A model generated the notes under the pieces. The model was given only the letters and a program-made list of their open reading frames with translations. It was not told the DNA's origin and did not search any database. Below, piece after piece: positions 52,344 to 62,707 of a DNA stretch of 64,000 bases (position 1 is the stretch's first letter; every line of letters begins with the position of its first letter). The position numbers and the translations under genes are program-made. Source of the stretch: Jeotgalibacillus sp. ET6 (GTDB lineage: Bacteria > Bacillota > Bacilli > Bacillales > Jeotgalibacillaceae); assembly GCF_029667115.1 (NCBI RefSeq), contig NZ_JARUIU010000006.1:80051-144050 (forward strand), written 5' to 3'.

Positions 52344-54062
52344 ATGTCTTCTATACTTAAAGGTATTGCAGCTTCAAGCGGAATTGCGATTGCAAAGGCT
52401 TACCGTCTGGTAGAGCCGGATTTGTCGTTTGAAGAAAAAAAGGTAGATAATCCGGGGCAGGAAATTGAGCGCTTTCAACAGGCGATGGCGACTTCCCGCT
52501 CTGAACTCGAAGTGATTCGGGACCGTGCAAAGACAGAACTTGGGGAAGATAAAGCAGCAATCTTTGAGGCTCATCTCCTTGTTTTAAGTGATCCTGAATT
52601 AATTAGTCCTATAGAGGATAAAATTAAGCAGGATTCTGTCAATGCAGAAGCAGCTTTAAAAGAAACAGCTGATATGTTTGTAGCAATGTTTGAACAAATG
52701 GATAACGAATATATGCAGGAGCGTGCTGCAGATATTCGTGACGTTACTAAACGCGTGCTTTCTCATCTGCTCGGTGTGAAAGTACTTAATCCAAGCATGA
52801 TCTCTGAAGAAGTAATTGTAATAGCTGAGGATTTAACACCTTCAGATACAGCGCAGCTTAACCGAGAATTTGTTAAAGGATTTACTACAAATATCGGTGG
52901 AAGAACTTCACATTCCGCAATTATGGCACGCTCAATGGAAATTCCTGCAGTAGTAGGAACGAAAGAAGCCACTTCAGAGATTCAAAACGGCGACCTTGTT
53001 ATTGTGGATGGACTGAATGGAGAAGTTCACATTAACCCGACTGAAGAGATCATCAGCAATTATGAAAGAGAGCAGGACCAGTTTGCTGATCAAAAAGCAG
53101 AGTGGGCAAAGCTTGTTAACGAAAAGTCTGTATCAAAAGACGGTCACCATGTGGAGCTGGCTGCGAATATCGGAACTCCTGCAGATCTTGAAGGAGTTCG
53201 CAATAACGGCGGCGAAGGAATCGGTCTTTATCGTACTGAGTTTCTTTATATGGGACGAAACGAACTTCCAACTGAAGAAGAGCAATTTGTTTCCTATAAA
53301 GAGGTACTTGAGGGAATGGAAGGGAAACCGGTTGTCGTTCGAACATTGGATATTGGCGGAGACAAAGAGCTTCCATACTTGAACCTTCCTCATGAAATGA
53401 ATCCATTCCTTGGCTTCAGAGCGATCAGGCTCTGCCTGGAAGAAACTGATTTATTTAAGGTTCAATTGCGTGCTCTTCTTCGCGCCAGCGTATATGGCAA
53501 TCTTAAAATTATGTTTCCGATGATTTCAAATCTTTCAGAGTTCAGAAGTGCGAAAGCGATTCTTCTAGAAGTAAAAGAAGAGCTTCTTGAAGAAGGTGTA
53601 TCCGTTTCAGATGATATTGAAGTAGGCATCATGGTTGAAATTCCTTCAACTGCTGTCCTGGCTGATCAATTTGCCAAAGAAGTTGACTTCTTCAGTATCG
53701 GAACGAATGATTTAATACAATACACTATGGCAGCTGACCGCATGAATGAACGGGTTTCATATTTGTATCAGCCATATAATCCTGCCATTTTAAGATTAAT
53801 TAAAATGGTCATTGACGCTTCTCATAAAGAAGGCAAGTGGACGGGCATGTGCGGTGAAATGGCTGGAGATGAAATTGCCATTCCGATTTTATTAGGACTT
53901 GGTCTTGATGAGTTCTCGATGAGTGCTACTTCAATTCTTCCAGCACGTGCTCAGCTCCTGGGTCTTTCAAGAGATGAGATGAAAAGTCTTGCAGAAGAGG
54001 CTCTTTCATTGTCAACAAATGAGGAAGTAATTTCAATCGTAAAAAACGCAGTAAAACTGTAA
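52344..54062 (+). CDS. ptsI: PTS Enzyme I (phosphoenolpyruvate-protein phosphotransferase)
   Basis: 572-aa soluble enzyme that moves phosphate from PEP to HPr His15. The phospho-His motif is [14 protein letters not shown] (about residues 182-195); the C-terminal PEP-binding domain includes [14 protein letters not shown] (about 288-301), [17 protein letters not shown] (about 450-466) and GMCGEMAG. It follows ptsH with a 4-bp gap, a tight operon without a ptsG permease. Terminator at 54157. Confidence 0.97.
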   Translation: MSSILKGIAASSGIAIAKAYRLVEPDLSFEEKKVDNPGQEIERFQQAMATSRSELEVIRDRAKTELGEDKAAIFEAHLLVLSDPELISPIEDKIKQDSVNAEAALKETADMFVAMFEQMDNEYMQERAADIRDVTKRVLSHLLGVKVLNPSMISEEVIVIAEDLTPSDTAQLNREFVKGFTTNIGGRTSHSAIMARSMEIPAVVGTKEATSEIQNGDLVIVDGLNGEVHINPTEEIISNYEREQDQFADQKAEWAKLVNEKSVSKDGHHVELAANIGTPADLEGVRNNGGEGIGLYRTEFLYMGRNELPTEEEQFVSYKEVLEGMEGKPVVVRTLDIGGDKELPYLNLPHEMNPFLGFRAIRLCLEETDLFKVQLRALLRASVYGNLKIMFPMISNLSEFRSAKAILLEVKEELLEEGVSVSDDIEVGIMVEIPSTAVLADQFAKEVDFFSIGTNDLIQYTMAADRMNERVSYLYQPYNPAILRLIKMVIDASHKEGKWTGMCGEMAGDEIAIPILLGLGLDEFSMSATSILPARAQLLGLSRDEMKSLAEEALSLSTNEEVISIVKNAVKL

Positions 54063-54156
54063 TCAAATTGTTACATTAAAAATGAATAAAGTATTGTGAA
54101 TCGGGGAAGCATATAAGTAGTACAAGCATACTTTTTCATTCTGATTTCCCTTTTTT

Positions 54157-54190
54157 GAACCGGATAACCCCCATTATCCGGTTCTTTTTT
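54157..54190. terminator. bidirectional intrinsic terminator
   Basis: 11-bp stem GAACCGGATAA / TTATCCGGTTC with loop CCCCCA and a T-run on both strands. Separates ptsI and the convergent GNAT gene. Confidence 0.92.
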
Positions 54191-54845
54191 ATTGAAACGG
54201 GTTTTTCCATTCCATTAATACTGCACAGTTGCCAGATTCCTCATCATCAATATAGTTGTGAATGAGTTTGACAGGTGTTCTCCCCGCGCCTACTAAAAAG
54301 CTGAATACAGGATCTTTCAATTTGCCGGTTGTTAGCTGTTCAAAATATGTCTCAATAGTTAGTTCGTTTTTATGAGCCGAATATCCGGGTATTCTGCATC
54401 CCCCTGCAAGTCTGTTGATTCCTAAAAATATGACAGTTTCATACGCGGCATACATAAGCTGTCTTCCCAAACCAAGACCTCTAAATGAAGGATCAATACA
54501 TATGTCAACAATGTAGAGTGTTGAACCTGTGTCATTATGTTTTTTTATCCATCCTGCATCAGTAATCTCCTCCCACGTATGCGGCTCCTGATCGTTTAAA
54601 TCAATTCTCATCGCTGTTATCGATCCCGCAAGCACTCCATTTACTTCAAGACATAAAGCACCATCTGGAAATAAAGATACATGCTGGGCGATTTGTTCTT
54701 TACTCCAGAGCAATTCTTCAGGAAATGGAGGAGGAAATGCCTTTTTTTGAATCTGAATCAGTCCTTCTGAGTCCTCAACAGTATAGTTTCTAATTTTAAC
54801 AGGAAGTAATTCTTCCCCCTTATAAATATAAAATGTTTTAATCAT
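54189..54845 (-). CDS. GNAT family N-acetyltransferase
   Basis: 218-aa acetyl-CoA-dependent transferase. The acetyl-CoA loop is in FRGLGLGRQLMYAAYE (RGxGxG, about residues 121-136). The C-terminus is longer than a minimal GNAT domain. Substrate unknown; the enzyme could acetylate a protein, amine or antibiotic. GGAGG 8 nt before ATG 54845. It is terminated by the hairpin shared with ptsI. Confidence 0.85.
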   Translation of the reverse strand: MIKTFYIYKGEELLPVKIRNYTVEDSEGLIQIQKKAFPPPFPEELLWSKEQIAQHVSLFPDGALCLEVNGVLAGSITAMRIDLNDQEPHTWEEITDAGWIKKHNDTGSTLYIVDICIDPSFRGLGLGRQLMYAAYETVIFLGINRLAGGCRIPGYSAHKNELTIETYFEQLTTGKLKDPVFSFLVGAGRTPVKLIHNYIDDEESGNCAVLMEWKNPFQ

Positions 54846-54946
54846 GGCATTTCCTCCTAATTATTATTATCTATCATCCTACCATAGCTTTGCTCTTTCT
54901 CTTTATATAAGGAATAATAAAAGATAGAAGAAAAAGGAGGGTTATA

Positions 54947-55819
54947 ATGGAACAAATAAAGATTGGTTTTATTGGGACAGGAGTAATGGGCACCGGAATT
55001 ATTCAGCACTTGCTGACACTGCCGAATGAAATTCACATTTTTAACCGTACAAAAAAGAAAGCCGATTCTCTTATTAAGAAGGGAGCAGTATGGCAGGACT
55101 CACCCACTTTTATAGCTCAGAACTGCCAGGTGATTTTTACAATGGTAGGATATCCCAAAGATGTTGAAGAACTATATTTGGGACAGGACGGATTGCTTCA
55201 TCATGCACTAGCAGACACGATCTTCATTGATTTAACTACGTCTACTCCTTCATTGGCGGTAAAGCTCAATCAGGCTGCTGAGAAACTTGGTTTGTCCCTT
55301 TTAGATGCACCGGTTTCGGGGGGAGACGTTGGAGCGAAGAATGGTACTCTGTCCATCATGGCAGGAGGAAGCGAAGAAAAATTTGCCAGAGTTCTCCCGC
55401 TATTCAAGACGTTTGGCCAGAATATCGTTTATCACGGTTCTGCTGGAAGCGGTCAGAACGCTAAAATGAGCAATCAGATTGTTATTGCTTCAACCATGAT
55501 AGGGGTATGTGAATCATTAACATATGCTAAAAACGCAGGTTTAAGCTTAGATCTTGTTCTTAAAAGCATCTCAACTGGCGCAGCAGGCAGCTGGTCTTTA
55601 TCGAATCTGGCTCCAAGAATGATTGTCGACGATTTTGAACCAGGCTTCTACGTAAAGCATTTTATAAAAGACTTGTCGATTGCTTTAGAAGAAGCTGAAC
55701 GAATGGAACTAAAGCTGCCGGGGCTCCAATTAGCCCATTCACTATATAATGAAATATCAAACGCAGGGTATGATGACAATGGAACACAGGCGCTGATTTC
55801 GTATTACCGACAGGGATAA
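54947..55819 (+). CDS. beta-hydroxyacid dehydrogenase (3-hydroxyisobutyrate dehydrogenase family)
   Basis: 290-aa NAD(P)-dependent dehydrogenase. N-terminal Rossmann loop IGFIGTGVMGTGI (about residues 5-17), substrate signature LDAPVSGGDVGAKNG (about 118-132) and catalytic Lys in NAKMSNQIV (about 172-180). Related enzymes reduce tartronate or succinic semialdehyde or oxidise 3-hydroxyisobutyrate; specificity cannot be told. AAAAAGGAGG precedes ATG. Ends in a long perfect hairpin before patA. Confidence 0.9.
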   Translation: MEQIKIGFIGTGVMGTGIIQHLLTLPNEIHIFNRTKKKADSLIKKGAVWQDSPTFIAQNCQVIFTMVGYPKDVEELYLGQDGLLHHALADTIFIDLTTSTPSLAVKLNQAAEKLGLSLLDAPVSGGDVGAKNGTLSIMAGGSEEKFARVLPLFKTFGQNIVYHGSAGSGQNAKMSNQIVIASTMIGVCESLTYAKNAGLSLDLVLKSISTGAAGSWSLSNLAPRMIVDDFEPGFYVKHFIKDLSIALEEAERMELKLPGLQLAHSLYNEISNAGYDDNGTQALISYYRQG

Positions 55820-55821
55820 TA

Positions 55822-55867
55822 AGACTGCCGGATAAGCAAATGGAACATTGTGCTTATCCGGCAGTCT
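55822..55867. terminator. 17-bp perfect hairpin between convergent genes
   Basis: AGACTGCCGGATAAGCA / TGCTTATCCGGCAGTCT with a 12-nt loop. It lacks a clean T-run on either strand, so it may act as a stability or rho-independent barrier in both directions. Confidence 0.7.
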
Positions 55868-55883
55868 GAATTAAATGTATGGA

Positions 55884-57035
55884 TTACTCTAACTTATTAT
55901 CTAGAAACTTGCTGATGCGGTGGAATGCCTCATGGATCGAATGTTCAGAACATGCATAAGAAACTCGAATGAACCCTTCTCCGTGGCTTCCAAAGGCAGT
56001 GCCTGGGATTACCCCAACCTTTTCCTTTTCTGCAAGCTGAACCGCAAAATCAAACGAAGTCATGGAAGAAGGAATGCCGGCCAGATAATAAAATGCCCCG
56101 TCCGGCTCCACTGTTTTAAAGTTGAGACTTTTAAGGTAATCTCCTGTGATCTTACGTCTTTTTCGATATTCATCTCTCATTGGAACAGCATCATTCATTC
56201 CTTTAGTAAAAGCAGCAAGGGCCGCTTTTTGAGAGATGGATGAAGCGCATGAAACATTGTATTGATGCACTTTAAGGCACTCTTTTGCCATCCACTCCGG
56301 TGCCATCAGCACCCCGATTCGCCAACCCGTCATGGCATGGGATTTGGAAAGACCATTAATCGTGATCGTATGTTCTTTGATTATGCTGCCTATGGATACA
56401 TGCTCCCGATCGTAGGTGAGCTCGCTATAAATTTCATCAGCCACGATAAGTAAATCATTTTCTTTTACCACTCTGGCAATGGCTTCAAGCTCACTTTCAA
56501 GCAGACTTACACCAGTAGGATTAGATGGGTAAGGCAGTATAATACATTTCGTTTTAGGTGTTAAAGCGTTTTGGATTTGATCTGCCGTTAGTTTAAATTC
56601 TGAAAAGGTCGTATCAATTAATACAGGCACGGCCCCACATTGCGTGATAATGGGCGTATAACCCGGGTAAACCGGGCTTGGCAGTATCACTTCATCCCCG
56701 GGCATCAGAATGGTTCTCAATGCAGTGTCAATCGCCTGTGAAGCTCCGTTCGTAACGATTATTTCATTTTCAGGATGATAGTGCAGATGATACTTCAGTT
56801 TCATAAAATCACTGATTGCCTGCCTTAGTTCAATGAACCCTGCGTTATGTGTGTAGGAGGTGAAATTTTCATTTATTGCCCGAATGGCGGCGTTTTTTAT
56901 ATGTCCGGGTGTTTCAAAGTCAGGCTGACCTAAAGTCAGAGAGATCATGTCGTCTATGTGGGAGATTCGGTTGAAGAATTGCCTTATTCCGGATATCTCG
57001 AGTTTTTGTACTTGCGGATTTAAATTTATACTCAA
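55884..57035 (-). CDS. patA: aminotransferase PatA
   Basis: 383-aa class I/II PLP aminotransferase close to B. subtilis PatA in LEISGIRQFFNRI, DDMISLTLGQPDFETPGH, YPSNPTGVSLL and GLSKSHAMTGWRIGV. The PLP Lys is in NGLSKSHAMTG (about residue 227). In Bacillus PatA acts as an N-acetyl-diaminopimelate or related aminotransferase of lysine biosynthesis. TTG start at 57035 is chosen (GGAGGG 8 nt upstream); the longer frame from 57089 lacks a ribosome site. Divergent from corA. Confidence 0.88.
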   Translation of the reverse strand: MSINLNPQVQKLEISGIRQFFNRISHIDDMISLTLGQPDFETPGHIKNAAIRAINENFTSYTHNAGFIELRQAISDFMKLKYHLHYHPENEIIVTNGASQAIDTALRTILMPGDEVILPSPVYPGYTPIITQCGAVPVLIDTTFSEFKLTADQIQNALTPKTKCIILPYPSNPTGVSLLESELEAIARVVKENDLLIVADEIYSELTYDREHVSIGSIIKEHTITINGLSKSHAMTGWRIGVLMAPEWMAKECLKVHQYNVSCASSISQKAALAAFTKGMNDAVPMRDEYRKRRKITGDYLKSLNFKTVEPDGAFYYLAGIPSSMTSFDFAVQLAEKEKVGVIPGTAFGSHGEGFIRVSYACSEHSIHEAFHRISKFLDNKLE

Positions 57036-57183
57036 AGAGAGTTCCCTCCATTTCGTGTTTCTACGATAGTTTACCATTTCACTAGACAAAAGGCATGTTT
57101 CTTAAAAAGCATTTTCACTAATTAGGATTAAACGTTTAATAAAATGGATAAACCTAAGTATCGAGCATGAAAGGAAGAATTAG

Positions 57184-58182
57184 ATGATTCGAACGATCGG
57201 CTTTAAAAAGGATGGAACCTGTCAACAAAATGCTTCTCTTGAAGACATTAAGCGGGGCGGATTTGCCTGGTATTGGGTGGATTTTGACCAGCCGGACTCA
57301 AAGGAGGAAGAGGAACTCGCAGCCACCTTTGATTTTCATCCGCTTGCAATAGAAGATTGTTTGGAAAAAGGCTACCAACGGCCAAAATTAGATGATTATC
57401 ATGAGTACATATTTTTTCTGATACACAGTCTGTCAAAAGAGACGTATGATGCACAGGAAGTGAATTTATTTGTTAACGACAATATGCTGGTTACGTTTCA
57501 TCACGAAAAGCTTGAAGGCATTGAGCAGCTTTGGAAGAAGCTTCAGCAGTGCGCGGACGTGGAAGAATTTGATCCTGTCAGCTTAGTACATGCTATCGTT
57601 GACAATATTGTTGATGAATATTTTCCTTATGTTTACGGAATTGAAGACCATTTAAACCATATAGAAGAACGTACGGATGAAAATTCCTCTCATGACTTAA
57701 TGGACCGGCTGTTTGATGTCAGGCATGATATGCAGAAGCTGAGAAGATCTCTGCTTCCAATGCGTGATCTTCTATACAGATTGCTGAGCACATCGAAAAT
57801 CTCCATAGATAAAGAACAGCAGCTATATTTTCAGGATATTTATGATCATGTCATAAAACTTGTTGAGATGCTCGAGTCCTACCGTGAATTTTCTTCCGAC
57901 ATTCGGGATAATTACATATCTGTCAGTTCTGACAAAATGAACAATATTATGATGACGCTTACCGTTATTACCACCATTTTTATGCCTTTGACGTTTATTG
58001 CAGGACTTTATGGGATGAATTTCGTTCATATACCGGAGCTCGAATACCAAAATGGCTATTTTGTAGTGCTCGCTATTATGGCTTTAATTGCGATGGTAAT
58101 GTTTCTCGTATTCAGAAGGATTGGCTGGCTCCGTTTTTCAAAATCAAAAAAGAAGAAGAGAAGAAGAATTTTTCTTAAGTAG
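57184..58182 (+). CDS. corA: CorA family magnesium transporter
   Basis: 332-aa Mg2+ channel protein. Large soluble N-terminus, then two transmembrane helices near the end. The signature YGMNFVHIPE (GMN, about residues 282-291) sits after TM1. C-terminal RSKKKKRRR-like basic tail. AAGGAAG precedes ATG. It is followed by a full interspersed repeat that terminates it. Confidence 0.94.
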   Translation: MIRTIGFKKDGTCQQNASLEDIKRGGFAWYWVDFDQPDSKEEEELAATFDFHPLAIEDCLEKGYQRPKLDDYHEYIFFLIHSLSKETYDAQEVNLFVNDNMLVTFHHEKLEGIEQLWKKLQQCADVEEFDPVSLVHAIVDNIVDEYFPYVYGIEDHLNHIEERTDENSSHDLMDRLFDVRHDMQKLRRSLLPMRDLLYRLLSTSKISIDKEQQLYFQDIYDHVIKLVEMLESYREFSSDIRDNYISVSSDKMNNIMMTLTVITTIFMPLTFIAGLYGMNFVHIPELEYQNGYFVVLAIMALIAMVMFLVFRRIGWLRFSKSKKKKRRRIFLK

Positions 58183-58242
58183 TTAAGCCGACTGGGACTT
58201 GTGCCTGTCAAACCATTTACTAGATATGATGAAACCACAGAT

Positions 58243-58472
58243 GAGGCTGGGACATAACTCATAAAAGTTTAAAAAAAGAGGACATATTTATTACTAGTAG
58301 TAGGTGAGCGGAGCGGAAGGTGGCGCCTCCAGCAGGATATGACGGCAAGCTGAGCCTTTACGGGGCAAGGTCCTGAAAAGGCTCAGCGCCGTCCCTGCGA
58401 AAAGCGTCCGCCTGAAGCGAAGTGAACCGGTCGTAGAGCTTGAGACACTTATGTCCCAAGCTCATCTTTTTG
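58243..58472 (+). repeat. interspersed repeat, copy 6 (full length)
   Basis: Starts GAGGCTGGGACATAACTCAT and ends with GAGCTTGAGACACTTATGTC / CCAAGCTC. The core is nearly identical to copy 3. It lies in the 476-bp gap between corA and the MFS gene. The last ~190 bp of the gap have no further structure I can support except the MFS ribosome site. Confidence 0.9.
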
Positions 58473-58658
58473 TTCTCCCTTTATAATGAGAACTGGTAAA
58501 TGAGTGATCAAAAGAGAATAAAACGTGTTTTTAAAATTCATAAGATACTATTCAGCGAAGAGCTTTCATACTGTAAATGTAAATAATGCGTAAATGAGAA
58601 GGAAAATTGCCCCTGTTGCCGGAATTGTATAGAGAGCAGATTGGAGGATATATTTACT

Positions 58659-59996
58659 ATGCAAAAAACACCCATTCAAGTAAGAAACACGCAACCGCCG
58701 AGGAAGGGATGGAAGCTTTATTTAACTTTGCCTATTTTGTCATGGGCCTTGTACGATTTTGCCAATACCATCTTTTCTTCAAATATAAACACTGTTTTTT
58801 TTCCTTTCTATCTTGATTCTGTGATAGGGAGCAGCGAAGAAATGAGCCAGGTGGCAAGTACATTTATCTCATATGCGAATGCACTGGCAAGTTTTTTTCT
58901 TGTTCTATTTTCCCCTCTCTACGGAGTTTGGATCGACCGGACAGGCCAGAAGAAGAAATATATTGTCTGGTTTGCCTCTATTTCAATCATCGGTACGTTC
59001 ATGATGGGGGTCCTTGCACTTGGGAAATTAGAAGCAGAGTGGTTTGGTCTGCCCGCCGAGTTGTTTTTAGTCGTCATCATGTTCGTCATTGCAAAGTTCT
59101 TCTTTAACAGCTCACTTGTCTTCTACGACACGATGATGAGTGACCTGGGAACGAAAGAAGAAATGCCCTTGATATCAGGCTTTGGAGTAGCGGTAGGCTA
59201 CCTTGGCACGCTGGTTGGTCTGACGGTTTATTTATTTGTGCAGGAGGGAAGTCCGGAACAGGCGTTTATACCAACAGCCATTTTATACCTGCTTTTTTCA
59301 CTTCCTCTTTTTTTCTTTTTAAAGGATCCGGCTCCCAAATATAAAAGTAAACAATCAAATGTATCGTTTTTGTCAGGATACAAAGAAATCTGGTCGACAT
59401 TTAAAGAGATGAAATCGTATAAGAATGTCTTTACATTTATGATTGCTTATTTTTTCCTGAATGATGCCATCGCAACGACTATAGCTATTATGGCAATTTA
59501 CGCTACAGCCGTGGTGGGGTTTAACAGTGGACAATTTATTATTTTGTATTTGGTTTCTACGATCGCGGCCATTATAGGTTCTTTCATGTTTGGATACATA
59601 ACAAAAAAAATCGGCTCCAGAAATGCGATTGTTGCAGTTGCATGCATACTAATCACTGCACTTGTAATCGCAGCTCTTGCTGTAGCTCAATGGATGTTCT
59701 GGTTAGCCGGGAGTCTGGTAGGCATTGCACTCGGCTCAATGTGGGTGACATCTAGAACATTGATCGTGGAATTAACACCAGAAGAGAAGCGGGGGCAATT
59801 TTTTGGCTTATTTGCCTTTTCCGGTAAAGTATCCTCTATTATTGGACCGCTTATTTACGGTACCATCACTCTCAGCTTAAGGGAATACGGCGATATCGCA
59901 AGTCGTTTTGCTATCTCATCCCTTGCAGTAATGGCGATAATCGGATTGATTATATTATTCAAAGTTAAACAGCCCTCGCATAATGAAACACCATGA
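58659..59996 (+). CDS. MFS transporter (UMF1/Atg22-like)
   Basis: 445-aa major facilitator with about twelve helices. Conserved phrases GVWIDRTGQKKKYIVW (about residues 84-99), FFNSSLVFYDTMMSDLG, SGFGVAVGYLGTLVGLTVYL and FFGLFAFSGKVSSIIGPLIYG match the UMF1 (Atg22-like effluxer) family. ATG 58659 has GGAGG 11 nt upstream; TTG 58641 is an alternative. Solute unknown. Confidence 0.85.
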   Translation: MQKTPIQVRNTQPPRKGWKLYLTLPILSWALYDFANTIFSSNINTVFFPFYLDSVIGSSEEMSQVASTFISYANALASFFLVLFSPLYGVWIDRTGQKKKYIVWFASISIIGTFMMGVLALGKLEAEWFGLPAELFLVVIMFVIAKFFFNSSLVFYDTMMSDLGTKEEMPLISGFGVAVGYLGTLVGLTVYLFVQEGSPEQAFIPTAILYLLFSLPLFFFLKDPAPKYKSKQSNVSFLSGYKEIWSTFKEMKSYKNVFTFMIAYFFLNDAIATTIAIMAIYATAVVGFNSGQFIILYLVSTIAAIIGSFMFGYITKKIGSRNAIVAVACILITALVIAALAVAQWMFWLAGSLVGIALGSMWVTSRTLIVELTPEEKRGQFFGLFAFSGKVSSIIGPLIYGTITLSLREYGDIASRFAISSLAVMAIIGLIILFKVKQPSHNETP

Positions 59997-60162
59997 TTTA
60001 AGCGTTTTTCTTGACTGGCAGAGTCCTCATTTCTATAATGGAAAATGTGTTTTTTAATAATTATTTTAATGTGGTGAAAAAAGATAAATCACACCATTTG
60101 GTTCAAAAATGAATATGGTGAAGAGAATCTGATCACGCTAATGTCTAAGGAGGCTGTTTTAT

Positions 60163-60615
60163 ATGAAATTGCGAGAACAAATGCCCGAACTGCAGGGAGC
60201 TACAAAATGGCTGAATGGCCAGGTGTCAAAGAATGATCTGGTGGGAGATAAGCCTACTTTAATACATTTTTGGTCTGTAAGCTGCCATCTTTGTAAAGAA
60301 GCAATGCCGGATATTAATGAATTACGTGATGAATATGAAGATGACCTTAATGTGATAGCGGTTCATATGCCAAGATCTGAAGATGACCTTGACTTGGGTG
60401 TAATTGAACAAGTGGCAAGAGGCCATGACATTGTTCAGCCGATTTTTGTAGATGGAGATCATAAGCTGACAGAAGCATTTGAAAATCAATATGTACCTGC
60501 TTATTATGTATTTGATAAAGAAGGTCAGCTCCGCCATTTTCAAGCAGGCGGAAGCGGCATGAAAATGCTTCGCAAGCGCTTGAATCGTGTGCTTGGAGTC
60601 GAAGAAAAGAAGTAG
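60163..60615 (+). CDS. thioredoxin-like protein (TlpA/ResA type)
   Basis: 150-aa thioredoxin fold with the redox motif Cys41-His-Leu-Cys44 in FWSVSCHLCKEAMPD, and YVPAYYVFDKEGQLRHF (cis-Pro region, about residues 110-126). No signal peptide, so it acts in the cytosol, unlike ResA. It is similar to AhpC/TSA-type thioredoxins that reduce peroxides or carry thiols. GGAGG is upstream of the ATG. It is followed by a full repeat. Confidence 0.88.
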   Translation: MKLREQMPELQGATKWLNGQVSKNDLVGDKPTLIHFWSVSCHLCKEAMPDINELRDEYEDDLNVIAVHMPRSEDDLDLGVIEQVARGHDIVQPIFVDGDHKLTEAFENQYVPAYYVFDKEGQLRHFQAGGSGMKMLRKRLNRVLGVEEKK

Positions 60616-60843
60616 GTCTGCAGAAAGTACAATTTAAAGAAAACTGAGTAAGTATATACATTGTCAGTATAAGGTGAGCGGACCGGAAGGCGGCGACTCC
60701 CCGCAGGACATGGCGGTTGCTTGAGACATCCCACAAGGCAAAGCCTGAGGAGGGCTCAGCGCCGTCCCTGCGTAAAGCGTCCGCCTGAAGGGACGTGAAC
60801 CGATCGCAGAGCTTGAGACACTTTTGTCTCAGGCTCATTTTTT
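60614..60843 (+). repeat. interspersed repeat, copy 7
   Basis: The core (GAGCGGACCGGAAGGCGGCGA and CTCAGCGCCGTCCCTGCG) and the 3' hairpin GAGCTTGAGACACTTTTGTC / TCAGGCTC are kept. The 5' end is decayed. It fills the gap between the thioredoxin gene and cheV. Confidence 0.85.
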
Positions 60844-60903
60844 TCGTGCCTTCAATCTTTTATCATGGTATAGTATAGGAAAAAAGATACAGAGGTGGAC
60901 CCA

Positions 60904-61815
60904 GTGAAAGAAAATCAGGGCATTCTTCTTGAAAGCGGAACAAATGAACTGGAAATTATTGAATTTGAAATCAATCATAACAGGTATGGAATTAATGTAA
61001 TTAAAGTTAAAGAAATAATTCAGCCTGCAGCTATTACCCCCATTCCCCATGCCCATCCTTTCGTAATGGGGATTATCCAACTAAGAGGAGAAGTTCTTCC
61101 GGTAGTGGATATACGAAAAGTACTTGGCGCCGCCCGGCAGGAAAAAGTGCCCCATCAAAAATTCATTGTATCTGAATTTAATCAGCAGAAGATTGTTTTC
61201 CAAGTTGATAATGTTTCCATGATTCACAGAATATCATGGGATCAAATTGAAAAGCCTTCACAAATATACCAAAATGAAGCCTCACAGGTTATTGGCGTAA
61301 TTAAACGGGAGAACGAGATGCTTTTGCTGCTTGATTTTGAACAAATTTTGCTCGAAATCAATCCGGAGACGGGAATTAACGTAGGCATGGTAAAACAGTT
61401 GGGAAAAAGAGAACGTTCCTCCAAAAAACTGCTTATTGCAGAGGATTCTCCAATGCTCCGCAAGCTTTTATTCGATACGTTAAATGAAGCCGGATACGAT
61501 CAAATTGAGTTTTTTGAGAACGGAAAAGACGCATTTGAATTTTTGACATCTGTAGATGAGGCTGACAGCGAAAAAAGAATTGAAGAATGTATTCAGCTGA
61601 TCATTACTGATATTGAGATGCCGCAGATGGACGGCCATCATTTTACAAAAAAAGTAAAAGAACACCCTGTTTTTTCTAAGCTGCCGATCATTATTTTTTC
61701 TTCTCTTATCACGGAGGATTTGAAACATAAGGGCAACCAGGTAGGAGCGGATGAACAAATAAGCAAGCCTCAAATCAGCGAATTAGTGCAGTCCATTGAC
61801 AGGCTGGCTCTATAA
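60904..61815 (+). CDS. cheV: chemotaxis coupling/response protein CheV
   Basis: 303-aa protein: N-terminal CheW domain (about residues 15-150, with GINVIKVKEII and MGIIQLRGEVLPVVDIRK) and a C-terminal receiver domain (about 175-300). The receiver has LIAEDSPMLRKLL, the phosphorylated Asp in IITDIEMPQMDGHHF (about 236) and Lys in EQISKPQ. It links receptors to CheA and helps adaptation. GTG 60904 is preferred, since AGAGGTGG lies 5 nt upstream; a GTG at 60895 is in frame. Confidence 0.93.
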   Translation: MKENQGILLESGTNELEIIEFEINHNRYGINVIKVKEIIQPAAITPIPHAHPFVMGIIQLRGEVLPVVDIRKVLGAARQEKVPHQKFIVSEFNQQKIVFQVDNVSMIHRISWDQIEKPSQIYQNEASQVIGVIKRENEMLLLLDFEQILLEINPETGINVGMVKQLGKRERSSKKLLIAEDSPMLRKLLFDTLNEAGYDQIEFFENGKDAFEFLTSVDEADSEKRIEECIQLIITDIEMPQMDGHHFTKKVKEHPVFSKLPIIIFSSLITEDLKHKGNQVGADEQISKPQISELVQSIDRLAL

Positions 61816-61897
61816 GCTGACAGCCCTAAAACTTCGCCATTTATTGATTTTTATCTTTTTGAATGGCTCTGTTAAAGTTGAGTGTTGATATTACCTA

Positions 61898-61929
61898 AAA
61901 AAGAGGACTTCCAATTTTATGGAAGTCCT
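61898..61929 (-). terminator. intrinsic terminator of the PNPOx-family gene
   Basis: Stem AGGACTTCCA / TGGAAGTCCT with a 6-nt loop; on the minus strand followed by CTTTTTTAGG. It lies about 125 bp beyond the stop codon. Confidence 0.75.
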
Positions 61930-62053
61930 GATTATATATATTTCTTTATTAAACTAAAGCCCCCGATTCCGTAAGACTCGATTTAAAGTTACATTAATTT
62001 AAGCACCATCTTTTCATTGGATAACTAAAAATCAAATTTAGAGTATTTATTAA

Positions 62054-62707
62054 TTATGCCCACAATAGTTTTTTTATCCAATCGTCACCTTCCAAAAAAT
62101 ACTTTAATCTAACATGCTGTCTATTTTCATCTGCTTGCCAAAATTCAACCTCATTAGCCCTAACCTTGTAAAGGGCCCAAGAATCACAAGTTCTAACAGG
62201 ATTATTTTCCAAGTTAGACAGTTGATCTGACAGAGCCTCCTCAAAGTCGCTTTGTTTTTCCAAAATTGAGCTTTGTTTACCTATTAATGAAATAGCACGT
62301 GCTACCTTTCCTCGGTTCAAAAAGTCCTTAACATTTGTTTCTCTATCCATTTTCATTGCATTACCACGTATCCTAATTTGCCGACCAATTAAAGACCAAT
62401 AAAAGTTTAAGGAAACATCAGAATTAGCCCTTAATTGTTTACCTTTTTCACTATTAGTACTAGTAGCAAAGTACCAGCCTTTTTCGTCCACATCTTTAAG
62501 TATAAGAACTCTCGAATCAGGCTTACCTTCCTTGTCTACTGTAGAAAGACTCATTGCATGAGGTTCATAAATATCATGATCAAGTGCGACTTGAAACCAT
62601 TTTAAGAATAGTTCGTAGGGAGAATAAGGAGTCTCTTGAACTTCAAATGATGGGAAAGGTCCTAAGAGTGTTTTACTGTTTTGGATTTTGTGCCTTACGT
62701 GATTCAT
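62054..62707 (-). CDS. pyridoxamine 5'-phosphate oxidase family flavoprotein (transposon passenger)
   Basis: 217-aa protein with the PNPOx FMN-binding split-barrel: SRVLILKDVDEKGWYFATST (about residues 66-85), SEKGKQLRANSDVSLNFYWS and GRQIRIRGNAMKM, and a C-terminal dimer domain ending RLKYFLEGDDWIKKLLWA. PdxH oxidises pyridoxine/pyridoxamine phosphate to PLP using FMN, but substrate residues were not checked one by one. AAGGAG lies 12 nt before ATG 62707; the longer frame from 62824 has no ribosome site. It lies between IS1595-like ends, suggesting passage as cargo. Confidence 0.82.
   Translation of the reverse strand: MNHVRHKIQNSKTLLGPFPSFEVQETPYSPYELFLKWFQVALDHDIYEPHAMSLSTVDKEGKPDSRVLILKDVDEKGWYFATSTNSEKGKQLRANSDVSLNFYWSLIGRQIRIRGNAMKMDRETNVKDFLNRGKVARAISLIGKQSSILEKQSDFEEALSDQLSNLENNPVRTCDSWALYKVRANEVEFWQADENRQHVRLKYFLEGDDWIKKLLWA

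Noticed and set aside
61165..61773. Antisense frames within cheV
   Set aside because: They lie in the complementary frame of a clear CheW-receiver protein.
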